Source: Pyrinomonadaceae bacterium
GTDB taxonomy: Bacteria; Acidobacteriota; Blastocatellia; Pyrinomonadales; Pyrinomonadaceae
Assembly: GCA_013812565.1 (NCBI GenBank)
Contig: JACCTF010000194.1
Location: forward strand, 1-13,064
Direction of reading: 5' to 3'
DNA length: 13,064 nucleotides
Both the position numbers and the translations under genes were made by a program. The notes below the pieces were generated by a model. The model worked only from the letters and a program-made list of their open reading frames with translations. It was not told the origin of the DNA and searched no databases. Below, piece by piece: positions 6,370-13,064 of the stretch; positions within the stretch are counted from its first letter, which is position 1; each line of letters begins with the position of its first letter.

Positions 6370-7206
6370 TTAACGAGTCTCTTGCTCTGATTCTTGACGT
6401 TGCTGCGTTGCTTCCGACTGTTTGTCGGGTTCATTTGAAATTCCACGAGCCGGTTCATTCTTCACAAGGTTCGACCACTTATCGGCGATACGCTGCAAAT
6501 CCCCGGAGAGCGAAGCGTTGCGGGCGGCTGTGGTAGCGCCACGTGTGTAAGTTTCAGTTGCCACACGCAGGCTCGCGCGATACATGCCGCCGATCGTGCC
6601 GTCATCTGAAATAATGCTCGTGCCGACCAGCACCGCGACGAGCATCATGGCTCCCACCGGGGCCAACTGCGGAGCGAGCGGGAGATTGAGCTGCGCCTGC
6701 AACCATGTCGCGAAACGTGCCCGGAGGGGAGCACGCACCGCCCGCGCATCCGTGGTTCCAAGCGTCGCCTGCAAAATCTTCTGGTGAAGGTGATCAGGCA
6801 TCGAGCGATCTTCCTTCACATACGAGTAGCAGGCGCCGATCGAGCGCACAACCTGCCCGGGCAGATCCGTACAGTGGGCACATAAAACAGCGTGTCGTTG
6901 CCAACGGTGATAAAGCGGAGCCGGAAGGAATCCATCAAGGTAATCGGTGAGATGCTGCTCGAATTCTTCGCACGCCATCAAAATTTCCGGGGCGGTTTGA
7001 CGCAGAATGCGCGCTTCAAGTCCTGGTTGCGGAGGCGGTGGAGCGTCGAGCGTATGGCAAGCGCGAATTGAATTTCGGACTTCGTTCAGAAGGTCATGAC
7101 AAACCGGACAGCGTAGCGCATGCTCGGCAAAAGCGCGTTGCAAGTCGCCGGAAAGCGCCCCCTCTAAGTAATCTGTCAGATGATCTTCTAACTCTATACA
7201 AAGCAT
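6370..7206 (-). CDS. anti-sigma factor with two tandem zinc-finger (ZAS/zf-HC2) modules
   Basis: This 278-residue protein carries two copies of the anti-sigma zinc motif with identical spacing, C-x25-H-x3-C-x2-C: Cys3/His29/Cys33/Cys36 and Cys79/His105/Cys109/Cys112. Similarity continues past the motifs (SIRAC and ILRQT against SIGAC and ILQAT), so a module of about 70-76 residues was duplicated. One membrane segment follows (about 182-200), then an extracytoplasmic region ending in a Gln/Glu/Ser-rich tail. Such proteins hold an ECF sigma factor at the membrane until a signal releases it. The partner is almost certainly the sigma factor encoded 89 bases upstream. The B-box membrane protein gene follows directly. 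The ribosome site AGGA is about 12 bases from the ATG. Confidence 0.9.
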   Translation of the reverse strand: MLCIELEDHLTDYLEGALSGDLQRAFAEHALRCPVCHDLLNEVRNSIRACHTLDAPPPPQPGLEARILRQTAPEILMACEEFEQHLTDYLDGFLPAPLYHRWQRHAVLCAHCTDLPGQVVRSIGACYSYVKEDRSMPDHLHQKILQATLGTTDARAVRAPLRARFATWLQAQLNLPLAPQLAPVGAMMLVAVLVGTSIISDDGTIGGMYRASLRVATETYTRGATTAARNASLSGDLQRIADKWSNLVKNEPARGISNEPDKQSEATQQRQESEQETR

Positions 7207-7295
7207 TCTTGTGAACTATCCTAATTCCTAAAAGATTGACCAATCAACGCAAAACTTTTGTTCATGACCGTAATATCCATTGCTGACAACAGGCT
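7207..7295 (-). other. sigma / anti-sigma intergenic gap
   Basis: The 89-base gap is AT-rich. It holds a short palindrome, GATTG-AC-CAATC (7234-7245), and a weak -35/-10 pair (TTGATT, 18 bases, TAGGAT) on the minus strand that could give the anti-sigma gene some transcription of its own. There is no terminator, so read-through from the sigma gene is expected. Confidence 0.3.
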
Positions 7296-7898
7296 TTATA
7301 CACCGCTTATGGCAACCACACGCATGCGGCGCAAGGTCTTCGTTAATTCAATACGGCCGCGGTTGATGCGCGACTTTACAGTACCTTCCGGAATCTGCAA
7401 AAGATCAACAATCTCTTGGTAGCTAAGCTCCTCTATATCGCGCAGGATAACGCAAATCCGCAAATCCGGTGGGAGTTTATCAATCCCCCGCTGCACCTGC
7501 TCGCCCAGTTCACGACGTTCCATGTCAGCCTGCGGCGATGAACCCGAAGCGCGTAGATGATAGGTGTGATCATCCAAGTCTTCAGCCTGTGCATCATGCG
7601 GCTGACGCTGGCGACGCCGGTAGTCATCAATGATTAGATTGCGCGCCAATCTCATTAACCAGTTTTGAAGATTGCCCTGCTTCGAATCGTACTGGTTGAG
7701 CGAGCGATAAATCCGCACAAAAACTTCCTGCGTCAGGTCTTCGGCTGCATCGGCACGCGAAGTAAAACGGTAAGCTAGATTGTAAATGCGACGCCCGTAA
7801 GTCGAAACGATCTCCTCCCAGGCCGCGCCGTCGCCCGCGCGACACCTGCGAATTAGTTCCGCTCCTTCACCAACCGTCAAAATACTTGCAGCCCCCAC
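7296..7898 (-). CDS. ECF-type RNA polymerase sigma factor (RpoE-like)
   Basis: Numbered from the GTG at 7896-7898 (200 residues), sigma region 2 lies at about 17-95 and includes YNLAYRFTSRADAAEDLTQEVF. Region 4 lies at about 139-189 with the helix-turn-helix SYQEIVDLLQIPEGTVKSRI. There is no region 3, as usual for ECF factors, which direct RNA polymerase to stress or envelope genes. The frame stays open to an ATG at 8051 (251 residues). I prefer the GTG because it has a GAGGAGG (7910-7916) 11 bases upstream, gives the usual family length, and drops a Pro/Arg-rich stretch unlike sigma factors, within which an ECF-type promoter can be read. The anti-sigma gene follows. Confidence 0.93.
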   Translation of the reverse strand: MGAASILTVGEGAELIRRCRAGDGAAWEEIVSTYGRRIYNLAYRFTSRADAAEDLTQEVFVRIYRSLNQYDSKQGNLQNWLMRLARNLIIDDYRRRQRQPHDAQAEDLDDHTYHLRASGSSPQADMERRELGEQVQRGIDKLPPDLRICVILRDIEELSYQEIVDLLQIPEGTVKSRINRGRIELTKTLRRMRVVAISGV

Positions 7899-7977
7899 CC
7901 CGCTCTCGCCCTCCTCTTTCCGCTGCGGTCTGAAAACCTCTCTGTCAGGTGGAAAACGCTTCCTTGTCAAATGAACA

Positions 7978-8004
7978 CTACGAGGAATAGCGAGCCGAGG
8001 TTCC
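7978..8004 (-). promoter_or_regulatory. possible ECF-type autoregulatory promoter
   Basis: On the minus strand GGAAC (8000-8004), 17 bases and CGTAG (7978-7982) match the general pattern of ECF-dependent promoters (GGAAC, 16-17 bases, CGT). Transcription would start near 7972, about 75 bases before the GTG start. If used, it would be a self-activating promoter, and the ATG at 8051 could not be the start on this transcript. The motif is short and could occur by chance. Confidence 0.35.
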
Positions 8005-8089
8005 TTCTGTGTTATGCCCGCATTGTCAAATTGAAAACAATTTCGAAGCATCAGGTCCAGTAGCTTATACTTGCACCTTTGCTGTAAAC

Positions 8090-8118
8090 ATTGTAGCCTC
8101 CCTCGGCCACGTCACATC
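8090..8118 (-). promoter_or_regulatory. possible housekeeping promoter upstream of the sigma gene
   Basis: TACAAT (8090-8095) matches the -10 consensus at five of six positions on the minus strand. The -35 at 17 bases (GATGTG, 8113-8118) is poor, so an activator would probably be needed. The palindrome at 8138-8155 is centred about 63 bases upstream of the expected start. Confidence 0.3.
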
Positions 8119-8137
8119 TTGTGGCGGCCTCAGGTGT

Positions 8138-8155
8138 TGAGTCAAGTTTGACTCA
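8138..8155. promoter_or_regulatory. perfect 18-bp palindrome, operator-like
   Basis: TGAGTCAA-GT-TTGACTCA is an inverted repeat with perfect 8-base arms and a 2-base centre. It lies between the divergent sigma-factor and flippase-family genes, ending 6 bases before the ATG of the latter. The size and symmetry fit a site for a dimeric regulator, which could block the flippase gene or act on the sigma-side promoter. No regulator gene for it is in the window. Confidence 0.5.
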
Positions 8156-8161
8156 GCGGTG

Positions 8162-9283
8162 ATGTTCCATAAGACCCTGCGATTTCTTGAACACCTCTTG
8201 CGTAAATATCTAAAGTTCGCGCTGCTAAGCTTGCTCGCTGCCCTTATCTTGTGGGGGCTGGGGCGTAGCCTTGACTGGACGGAAGTGCGCCACGCGCTTC
8301 GCCAAACTGATTGGCGATTGATTATGGCGGCAACCGCGATCGTGTGCTTCACTTATCTGCTACGCGCATATCGCTGGCGCGCCTTTCTTGCTCCCCTTGC
8401 TCCGACAAGCCTTCGTAATCTGTTTGCGGCAACCACCGTTGGCTTCGGTTCTATTTTTCTGCTCGGACGCACCGGCGAGGTGGTGCGTCCGGCGTTTCTT
8501 CCTCTGCGGGATCGTCGCGTGCCTGCCAGTGCCGCGTTTGTTACCATCGCCGTTGAGCGCATCTACGATATGGCGGCGATTGTTCTGCTCTTCTCCGCCA
8601 ATCTCCTGTTGTTTAGCCCGCAAGGAGCGGATCAGATGGCTTATGCGCGTGTGCGTCAAGCCGGATTTATACTTCTACTTGGTGCGGTGCTCGGGATTGC
8701 CGGATTGGTATGGTTTAGCATTCGTTCGCAAAGCATCATCCGATGGATTGATAAGCGACTAGCGCGCGGATCATCAACGATGTTGCGCCGCACCGGAAGC
8801 TTTGTCACCATGATGTTAGAACAGTGGGCGCGGGCGCTTAACGTACTGGTAGATGCGCGTGAGCTGGTCGTAACCGCCAGCTGGACGGTCGCGCTATGGG
8901 GATCGATTGTGGTGGCTGACTGGTTGGTGCTGCGCGCGTTCGGATTGCCTTTCGGTATTGGTCAAACGGTGTTTGTCATGGGATGGGGGTTAGTCGGTTC
9001 GCTTGTGCCGACTCCGGGCGGAGCCGCCGGAGCATTTCACGCCGCGACGGCTGCCGGGTTGATCTTTCTCGGTGTGCCGCGTGAACAAGCGGCAGCCGTC
9101 TCCATCATAATGCATCTGGTCGTTTTTGCGCCCGCTCTCTTCTTTGGTCTTTATTACTTCTTTCGTAGCGACATCAAGGTGTCTCGGTTACGCCGCCTTG
9201 CCGAAGTTTCACCAACTGAGAACACCGGGACACCTTCCAAGCTAACGTCGCAAGCAGAAGATGAAGCGTTTGCCGAGCGCTAA
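8162..9283 (+). CDS. flippase-like / lysylphosphatidylglycerol synthase TM-region family protein (UPF0104, YbhN-like)
   Basis: This 373-residue integral membrane protein has about seven to eight hydrophobic segments spread along its length. It carries the family signatures GRTGEVVRP (about 102-110), ERIYD (about 132-136) and, near the end, SLVPTPGGAAGAFHAATAAG, where the glutamate often found after PGG.G in this superfamily is replaced. Members are linked to lipid or lipid-linked sugar movement or lipid modification, and the substrate here cannot be told. A stop codon at 8138-8140 limits the start to GTG 8159, ATG 8162 or a later codon. No Shine-Dalgarno is visible, and the palindrome at 8138-8155 sits where one would be. 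Confidence 0.88.
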   Translation: MFHKTLRFLEHLLRKYLKFALLSLLAALILWGLGRSLDWTEVRHALRQTDWRLIMAATAIVCFTYLLRAYRWRAFLAPLAPTSLRNLFAATTVGFGSIFLLGRTGEVVRPAFLPLRDRRVPASAAFVTIAVERIYDMAAIVLLFSANLLLFSPQGADQMAYARVRQAGFILLLGAVLGIAGLVWFSIRSQSIIRWIDKRLARGSSTMLRRTGSFVTMMLEQWARALNVLVDARELVVTASWTVALWGSIVVADWLVLRAFGLPFGIGQTVFVMGWGLVGSLVPTPGGAAGAFHAATAAGLIFLGVPREQAAAVSIIMHLVVFAPALFFGLYYFFRSDIKVSRLRRLAEVSPTENTGTPSKLTSQAEDEAFAER

Positions 9284-9322
9284 GCAGATGCTGTTGATGG
9301 AAAGATGCTTAGCCAATCACCC

Positions 9323-9351
9323 CTGAAAGCACGGAGCGGCCGTGGTAATAT
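9323..9351 (+). promoter_or_regulatory. possible promoter of nrdR
   Basis: CTGAAA (9323-9328), a 17-base spacer and TAATAT (9346-9351), preceded by TGG like an extended -10, predict a start near 9358, about 40 bases before the nrdR start. I see no clear NrdR box here. Confidence 0.4.
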
Positions 9352-9399
9352 GCCTTTGCAATATCTTAATCCCTAGCCTCACAACTTGCGGGAGTGGTC

Positions 9400-9879
9400 A
9401 TGAAATGCCCGTTCTGCGGTTATCTTGAAGATAAAGTAGTTGATTCGCGTGAGTCGCGCGAAGGCGAAGCGATTCGTCGGCGTCGCGAGTGTTTGCGCTG
9501 CGAACGGCGCTTCACGTCCTACGAGCGCATCGACGAAATACCTTACATGGTCATAAAGAAGGACGGGCGACGCGAGCCATTTGATCGCAACAAAGTAATG
9601 GCCGGACTTTTGCGCGCCTGCGAAAAGCGCCCTGTTCCGTCCACAAAACTCGAAGCGATTGTCAACTCGGTTGAAAAGTATGTTCAGGAATCGCCGGAGC
9701 GCGAACGGCCGACGAGTAAAATAGGCGAACAGATCATGCGCCGGTTAAAAGAGCTGGACAAAGTGGCTTATGTTCGGTTCGCTTCAGTCTATCTTGAGTT
9801 TGAAGATGTATCCGAATTTATGCATGAGTTGAAGAGCTTGGTGCGCGCGCGCGCTAACGCCGCAAACCGTCGTACGTAA
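9400..9879 (+). CDS. nrdR: transcriptional repressor NrdR
   Basis: NrdR represses ribonucleotide reductase genes according to the ATP/dATP level. The 159 residues contain the N-terminal zinc ribbon with Cys3, Cys6, Cys31 and Cys34 (MKCPFCG and CLRC), a basic stretch EAIRRRRE between the pairs, and an ATP-cone from about 49 to 139 beginning [16 protein letters not shown]. The length and all motifs are normal. The ATG at 9400 is preceded by GGGAG at 5 bases. A GTG at 9394 in the same frame overlaps that site and is unlikely. The ribonucleotide reductase genes are not in the window. hsp20 follows after 63 bases and lon after that. Confidence 0.97.
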   Translation: MKCPFCGYLEDKVVDSRESREGEAIRRRRECLRCERRFTSYERIDEIPYMVIKKDGRREPFDRNKVMAGLLRACEKRPVPSTKLEAIVNSVEKYVQESPERERPTSKIGEQIMRRLKELDKVAYVRFASVYLEFEDVSEFMHELKSLVRARANAANRRT

Positions 9880-9942
9880 CTTCAACGTACATTAGGCGAG
9901 CAAAAGGGTAGCAAGAATTTCCACCTATCACTTGGAGTAATT

Positions 9943-10407
9943 ATGAAAGCCGTGCGCGCGATAGGCCTTGAGCGCATCGAGTTGGAGCGTCTACGCTTTC
10001 AGGTGGGGCAGCTCTTTGCAACGTTGCAAGAAGCGGCTGAAGAGTTCGCGCCAGCCGCACCGGGAGCGTGGTCGCCGCCAGTCGATCTTTGCGAATCAGA
10101 AGATGCCGTGATGGTGCACGTCGAACTGCCGGGCGTTGAAGCTGAACAGATCGAGGTAACACTCACCAGTGCGCAACTGCGCATTCGCGGCGAGAAGAAA
10201 TGTACGCCGGATGGCCGTCCGTTCTCACACCTTTGTTCCGAACGACGGTGCGGCCATTTTAGCCGCGTTGTCTGGTTGCACTGGCCTGTGAGCATGCGCG
10301 AATCGGTGGCGGAACTCCGCAGGGGGGTGCTCACCGTGTGGTTGCCGAAGCAAACTGACCGCCGTGGCGCAGAGTTCCGCTTGCCCATCAAGGTCGGAGA
10401 AGAATAG
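9943..10407 (+). CDS. Hsp20 / alpha-crystallin family small heat-shock protein
   Basis: The 154 residues form an N-terminal arm (1-43), an alpha-crystallin domain (about 44-137) starting PPVDLCESEDAVMVHVELPGV and ending in the signature AELRRGVLTVWLPK, and a short tail with LPIKV as an IxI/V-like oligomerisation motif. Such proteins hold unfolding proteins for refolding or degradation. The loop before the conserved FSR strand has three cysteines (87, 98, 103) in addition to Cys50, which is many for this family. TTGGAG sits 6 bases before the ATG. The gene lies between nrdR and lon on the same strand. I see no CIRCE element upstream. Confidence 0.92.
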   Translation: MKAVRAIGLERIELERLRFQVGQLFATLQEAAEEFAPAAPGAWSPPVDLCESEDAVMVHVELPGVEAEQIEVTLTSAQLRIRGEKKCTPDGRPFSHLCSERRCGHFSRVVWLHWPVSMRESVAELRRGVLTVWLPKQTDRRGAEFRLPIKVGEE

Positions 10408-10494
10408 TTACGTCACCCGTTGTTGAGCGCTAAAGGCGGGCAACAAAAAATCAATTTGCCTCATCGTTCGACATCATACGTTAAGGGGGTTATC

Positions 10495-12957
10495 GTGCCT
10501 GCGATCGCCAATACCGAAGTCGCTGAAGGCTTGGACGCCGTAGTCGTGGATCCGAGCGGTGAACATCAACTGCAGATCCCGAGCACTCTGCCGGTGCTTC
10601 CGCTGCGCGACATTGTAATCTACCCATTCATGATTGTGCCGCTGTTCGTCTCGCGCGAAAAATCGATCCGCGCCGTGGACGAGGCGCTTGGCGAGAATCG
10701 CATGATTCTCTTGGTTTCGCAGCGGGATTTAGACAAAGAGGAACCGACGGGCGAAGACCTTTACAGCGTCGGCACCGCCGCTGTGATTATGCGCATGTTA
10801 AAGCTGCCGGATGGGCGTATTCGCATCCTTGTGCAGGGCTTGACGCGGGCCCATGTGGAAAGTGTAGAAGAACAGGGCGAGTACCTGCGCGCGAACCTGA
10901 CTGTGCTGCAGGAACCGACCGTCACCGAACGCTCGCTGGACGTTGAGGCGCTTGTTCGTAATGTCCGCGCTTCGATGGAGAAAGCAACTAATCTCGGCAA
11001 AAACGTCTCGCCCGAAGTGATGGCGATTGTCGCCAACTTAGATGAACCCGGACGCCTCGCGGATCTCGCGGCATCGAATCTGGAACTAAAAGTCGAAGAT
11101 GCACAGTCGGTGCTTGACATCATTGACCCCACAACCCGACTGAGGCGCGTCAACGACCTGCTCAACAAAGAGATCGAAGTCTTAACCGTTCAGCAAGAAA
11201 TCAACACCCAAGCGCGCGCCGACATCGACCGCTCGCAGCGAGAGTTTTACCTGCGGCAGCAGCTAAAAGCGATTCAGGCCGAACTTGGCGAAGGCAACGA
11301 ACTGGCCGAAGAGATTGCGCAGTTCCGCGAGAAGATTGAGGCTGCGCGAATGCCGAAACCGGCTGAGGATGAAACGCTACGGCAACTGAAAAAGCTTGAG
11401 CGTATGCACCCGGACGCCGCCGAGACCGCAACGCTGCGTAACTGGTTGGAGATCATGACCGATCTTCCATGGTCGAAAGCTTCCGTGGACAACCTAGACA
11501 TCGCGAAAGCTGAACGCATCCTTGACGAAGATCACTATGGGCTAAAAAAAGTCAAGGAACGCATTCTCGAAGCGCTCGCCGTACGCAAGTTAAAGGAGAA
11601 GCCCAAGGGATCGATTCTCTGTTTAGTCGGCCCGCCTGGAGTTGGCAAAACCAGTTTAGGGCGTTCGGTTGCCCGCGCGCTGGATCGGCGTTTTGTGCGT
11701 TTAAGTTTAGGCGGCGTGCATGACGAAGCGGAGATCCGCGGCCACCGCCGGACGTACGTCGGCGCGATGCCCGGCCGCATCATTCAAGGTTTGCAGCAAG
11801 CCGGTACAAACAACCCGTTGGTCATGCTCGATGAGATAGACAAGGTCGGCGCGGACTTTCGCGGCGACCCCTCATCGGCTCTGTTAGAAGTGCTTGATCC
11901 GGAGCAGAACAACAGTTTTCGAGATAACTACCTCGGCATCACATTTGACCTCTCAAATGTGATGTTTATGACGACAGCGAATGTGCTTGACACGATCCAG
12001 TCGGCGCTGCGCGACCGTATGGAGGTGATTCAACTCTCCGGCTATACCGAAGAGGAAAAGTTGGAGATCGCACGTCGTCATCTTCTACCGAAGCAGATGG
12101 AGGAGACCGGCATCACCACGCGGCTGTTACAAATTTCCAAGGGCGCTCTCACGAGCACCATCCAGCACTACACGCAAGAAGCAGGACTCAGGCAACTGGA
12201 GCGTGAGATCGGCGCGATCTGCCGAAAGGTGGCGCGCCGCGTCGCGGAGGGACAAACTGGCACAGTGCGCGTCTCCCCCAAGAATCTTTATGACTTTCTC
12301 GGTATAGCCAAAGTTTCGCCCGACGAGATTTTGAAGAAAGACCAAGTCGGTGTAGCAACCGGGTTGGCATGGACAGCCGCCGGCGGCGACGTCCTCTTCA
12401 TCGAAGCCCTATGTATGAAGGGCAAGGGCAATCTTGTGCTCACTGGACAACTCGGCGAAGTGATGCGTGAATCAGCGCAAGCTGCCTTTTCTTATGCTAA
12501 GTCGCGCGCAAAGGAACTTAACATCGACGAAGATGATTTCGCTAATTACGATTTACACATCCACATCCCCGAAGGGGCTATTCCAAAAGACGGGCCGTCA
12601 GCCGGGATTACGCTGGCGACGGCAATGGTCTCAGCGCTCGCCGGACGCCCCGTGCGGCGTGACGTCACAATGACCGGCGAGATTACCCTGCGTGGCAATG
12701 TCTTGCCCGTAGGTGGTGTAAAAGAAAAGGTATTAGCAGCCAGGCGCGCGCGCGTTTCAACAATTATTTTGCCGCAATTGAACCAACGCGACCTGGACGA
12801 AATTCCAAAGGAACTGCTTGCCGATCTGCGAATCGTTTTTGTTGATAATGTGCAACAAGTCTTTCGCGAAGCGTTAAGAGAGCGAGCGCAACCGCCAACC
12901 GCAGCTACGCCGCGGCGCACACGTCTGCCGCAAGCGGCGACTGCTCGCGTCACCTGA
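10495..12957 (+). CDS. lon: ATP-dependent Lon protease
   Basis: Lon degrades misfolded and regulatory proteins in the cytoplasm. Numbered from the GTG at 10495 (820 residues), it has the N-terminal substrate-binding domain (about 30-230), a helical linker, the AAA+ module with Walker [10 protein letters not shown] (379-387) and Walker B VMLDEIDK (443-450), and the C-terminal protease domain with the Ser702 (PKDGPSAG) / Lys745 (GGVKEK) catalytic dyad, matching E. coli Ser679/Lys722. All key residues are present. The last 25 or so residues form a Pro/Ala/Thr/Arg-rich tail not needed by the family. The GTG has AAGGGGG (10483-10489) 5 bases upstream. The frame also opens at a TTG at 10420, which lacks such a site. 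hsp20 ends 87 bases earlier. Confidence 0.97.
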   Translation: MPAIANTEVAEGLDAVVVDPSGEHQLQIPSTLPVLPLRDIVIYPFMIVPLFVSREKSIRAVDEALGENRMILLVSQRDLDKEEPTGEDLYSVGTAAVIMRMLKLPDGRIRILVQGLTRAHVESVEEQGEYLRANLTVLQEPTVTERSLDVEALVRNVRASMEKATNLGKNVSPEVMAIVANLDEPGRLADLAASNLELKVEDAQSVLDIIDPTTRLRRVNDLLNKEIEVLTVQQEINTQARADIDRSQREFYLRQQLKAIQAELGEGNELAEEIAQFREKIEAARMPKPAEDETLRQLKKLERMHPDAAETATLRNWLEIMTDLPWSKASVDNLDIAKAERILDEDHYGLKKVKERILEALAVRKLKEKPKGSILCLVGPPGVGKTSLGRSVARALDRRFVRLSLGGVHDEAEIRGHRRTYVGAMPGRIIQGLQQAGTNNPLVMLDEIDKVGADFRGDPSSALLEVLDPEQNNSFRDNYLGITFDLSNVMFMTTANVLDTIQSALRDRMEVIQLSGYTEEEKLEIARRHLLPKQMEETGITTRLLQISKGALTSTIQHYTQEAGLRQLEREIGAICRKVARRVAEGQTGTVRVSPKNLYDFLGIAKVSPDEILKKDQVGVATGLAWTAAGGDVLFIEALCMKGKGNLVLTGQLGEVMRESAQAAFSYAKSRAKELNIDEDDFANYDLHIHIPEGAIPKDGPSAGITLATAMVSALAGRPVRRDVTMTGEITLRGNVLPVGGVKEKVLAARRARVSTIILPQLNQRDLDEIPKELLADLRIVFVDNVQQVFREALRERAQPPTAATPRRTRLPQAATARVT

Positions 12958-13064
12958 TCGCGCCTACTTGACCCATTCCGCTGAAGAAGCCGGTGTTGCG
13001 AAAAGTTCTCGTTAATTTCCGGCCATGTGACACAACTTCCCATCCCGGTTGGGCATCCTTTACC
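12958..13064. other. sequence downstream of lon
   Basis: The last 107 bases contain no convincing gene start. A weak hairpin can form between AGCCGG (near 12990) and CCGGCC (near 13019), but its loop is long and there is no U-tract, so I do not call it a terminator. Confidence 0.3.

Noticed and set aside
8137..8157. Possible HspR/HAIR site (CTTGAGT-N7-ACTCAAG)
   Set aside because: The half sites TTGAGT and ACTCA are there, but the spacing is 8 instead of 7 and the outer bases differ. The symmetry is also better explained by the full TGAGTCAA arms. It is not upstream of hsp20 or lon.
10420..10494. Longer Lon beginning at TTG 10420
   Set aside because: The extra 25 residues lack family similarity and the TTG has no ribosome site, whereas the GTG at 10495 has AAGGGGG at good spacing.
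12546..13043. A 165-codon minus-strand frame at the right edge
   Set aside because: It is mostly antisense to the conserved protease domain of lon and shows no known motif.

Overview
The window looks like an ordinary chromosomal stretch of a free-living, moderately GC-rich bacterium. The best guess for lineage is Acidobacteriota, possibly Blastocatellia. This rests on family content and on style, namely an ECF sigma factor / two-zinc-finger anti-sigma / B-box membrane protein set, nrdR next to hsp20 and lon, an MXAN_5187-like protein, and a CTGCC(T/C)TC-rich intergenic repeat. It is inference, not a database result. There is no phage, IS element, CRISPR array, rRNA or tRNA gene that I can see, and no gene looks recently acquired.

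Left part (1-3240). A 23-codon gene end is followed by a small secreted protein (+). This converges on selA (-), which encodes the PLP enzyme that makes Sec-tRNA(Sec). A long imperfect inverted repeat lies between them and also forms the last codons of selA. selA diverges, through back-to-back sigma70-type promoters, from a 211-residue MXAN_5187-like protein (+). That gene ends at a 24-bp bidirectional hairpin facing a cold-shock gene.

Middle part (3240-8050), all on the minus strand. In transcription order: an ECF sigma factor, an anti-sigma factor with a duplicated zinc-binding module, a B-box/TM2-like membrane protein, a 72-residue membrane protein with its own promoter and terminator, an M23 endopeptidase preceded by a structured leader, and a cold-shock protein with a predicted leader of about 285 nt. 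The first three form one operon and probably sense and answer an envelope signal. The M23 enzyme acts on the cell wall.

Right part (8100-13064), all on the plus strand. A UPF0104/LPG-synthase-like flippase-family membrane protein starts right after a perfect 18-bp palindrome. It is followed by nrdR (repressor of ribonucleotide reductase genes), an Hsp20 chaperone and the Lon protease. nrdR, hsp20 and lon are closely spaced and probably co-transcribed, at least in part, and hsp20-lon makes a protein quality-control pair.

I do not see a clear new multi-gene system. The most interesting items are non-coding or architectural: the terminator-bounded structured segment before the M23 gene, the repeat that extends SelA, the palindrome between the sigma and flippase genes, the tandem anti-sigma module, and the long cold-shock leader.
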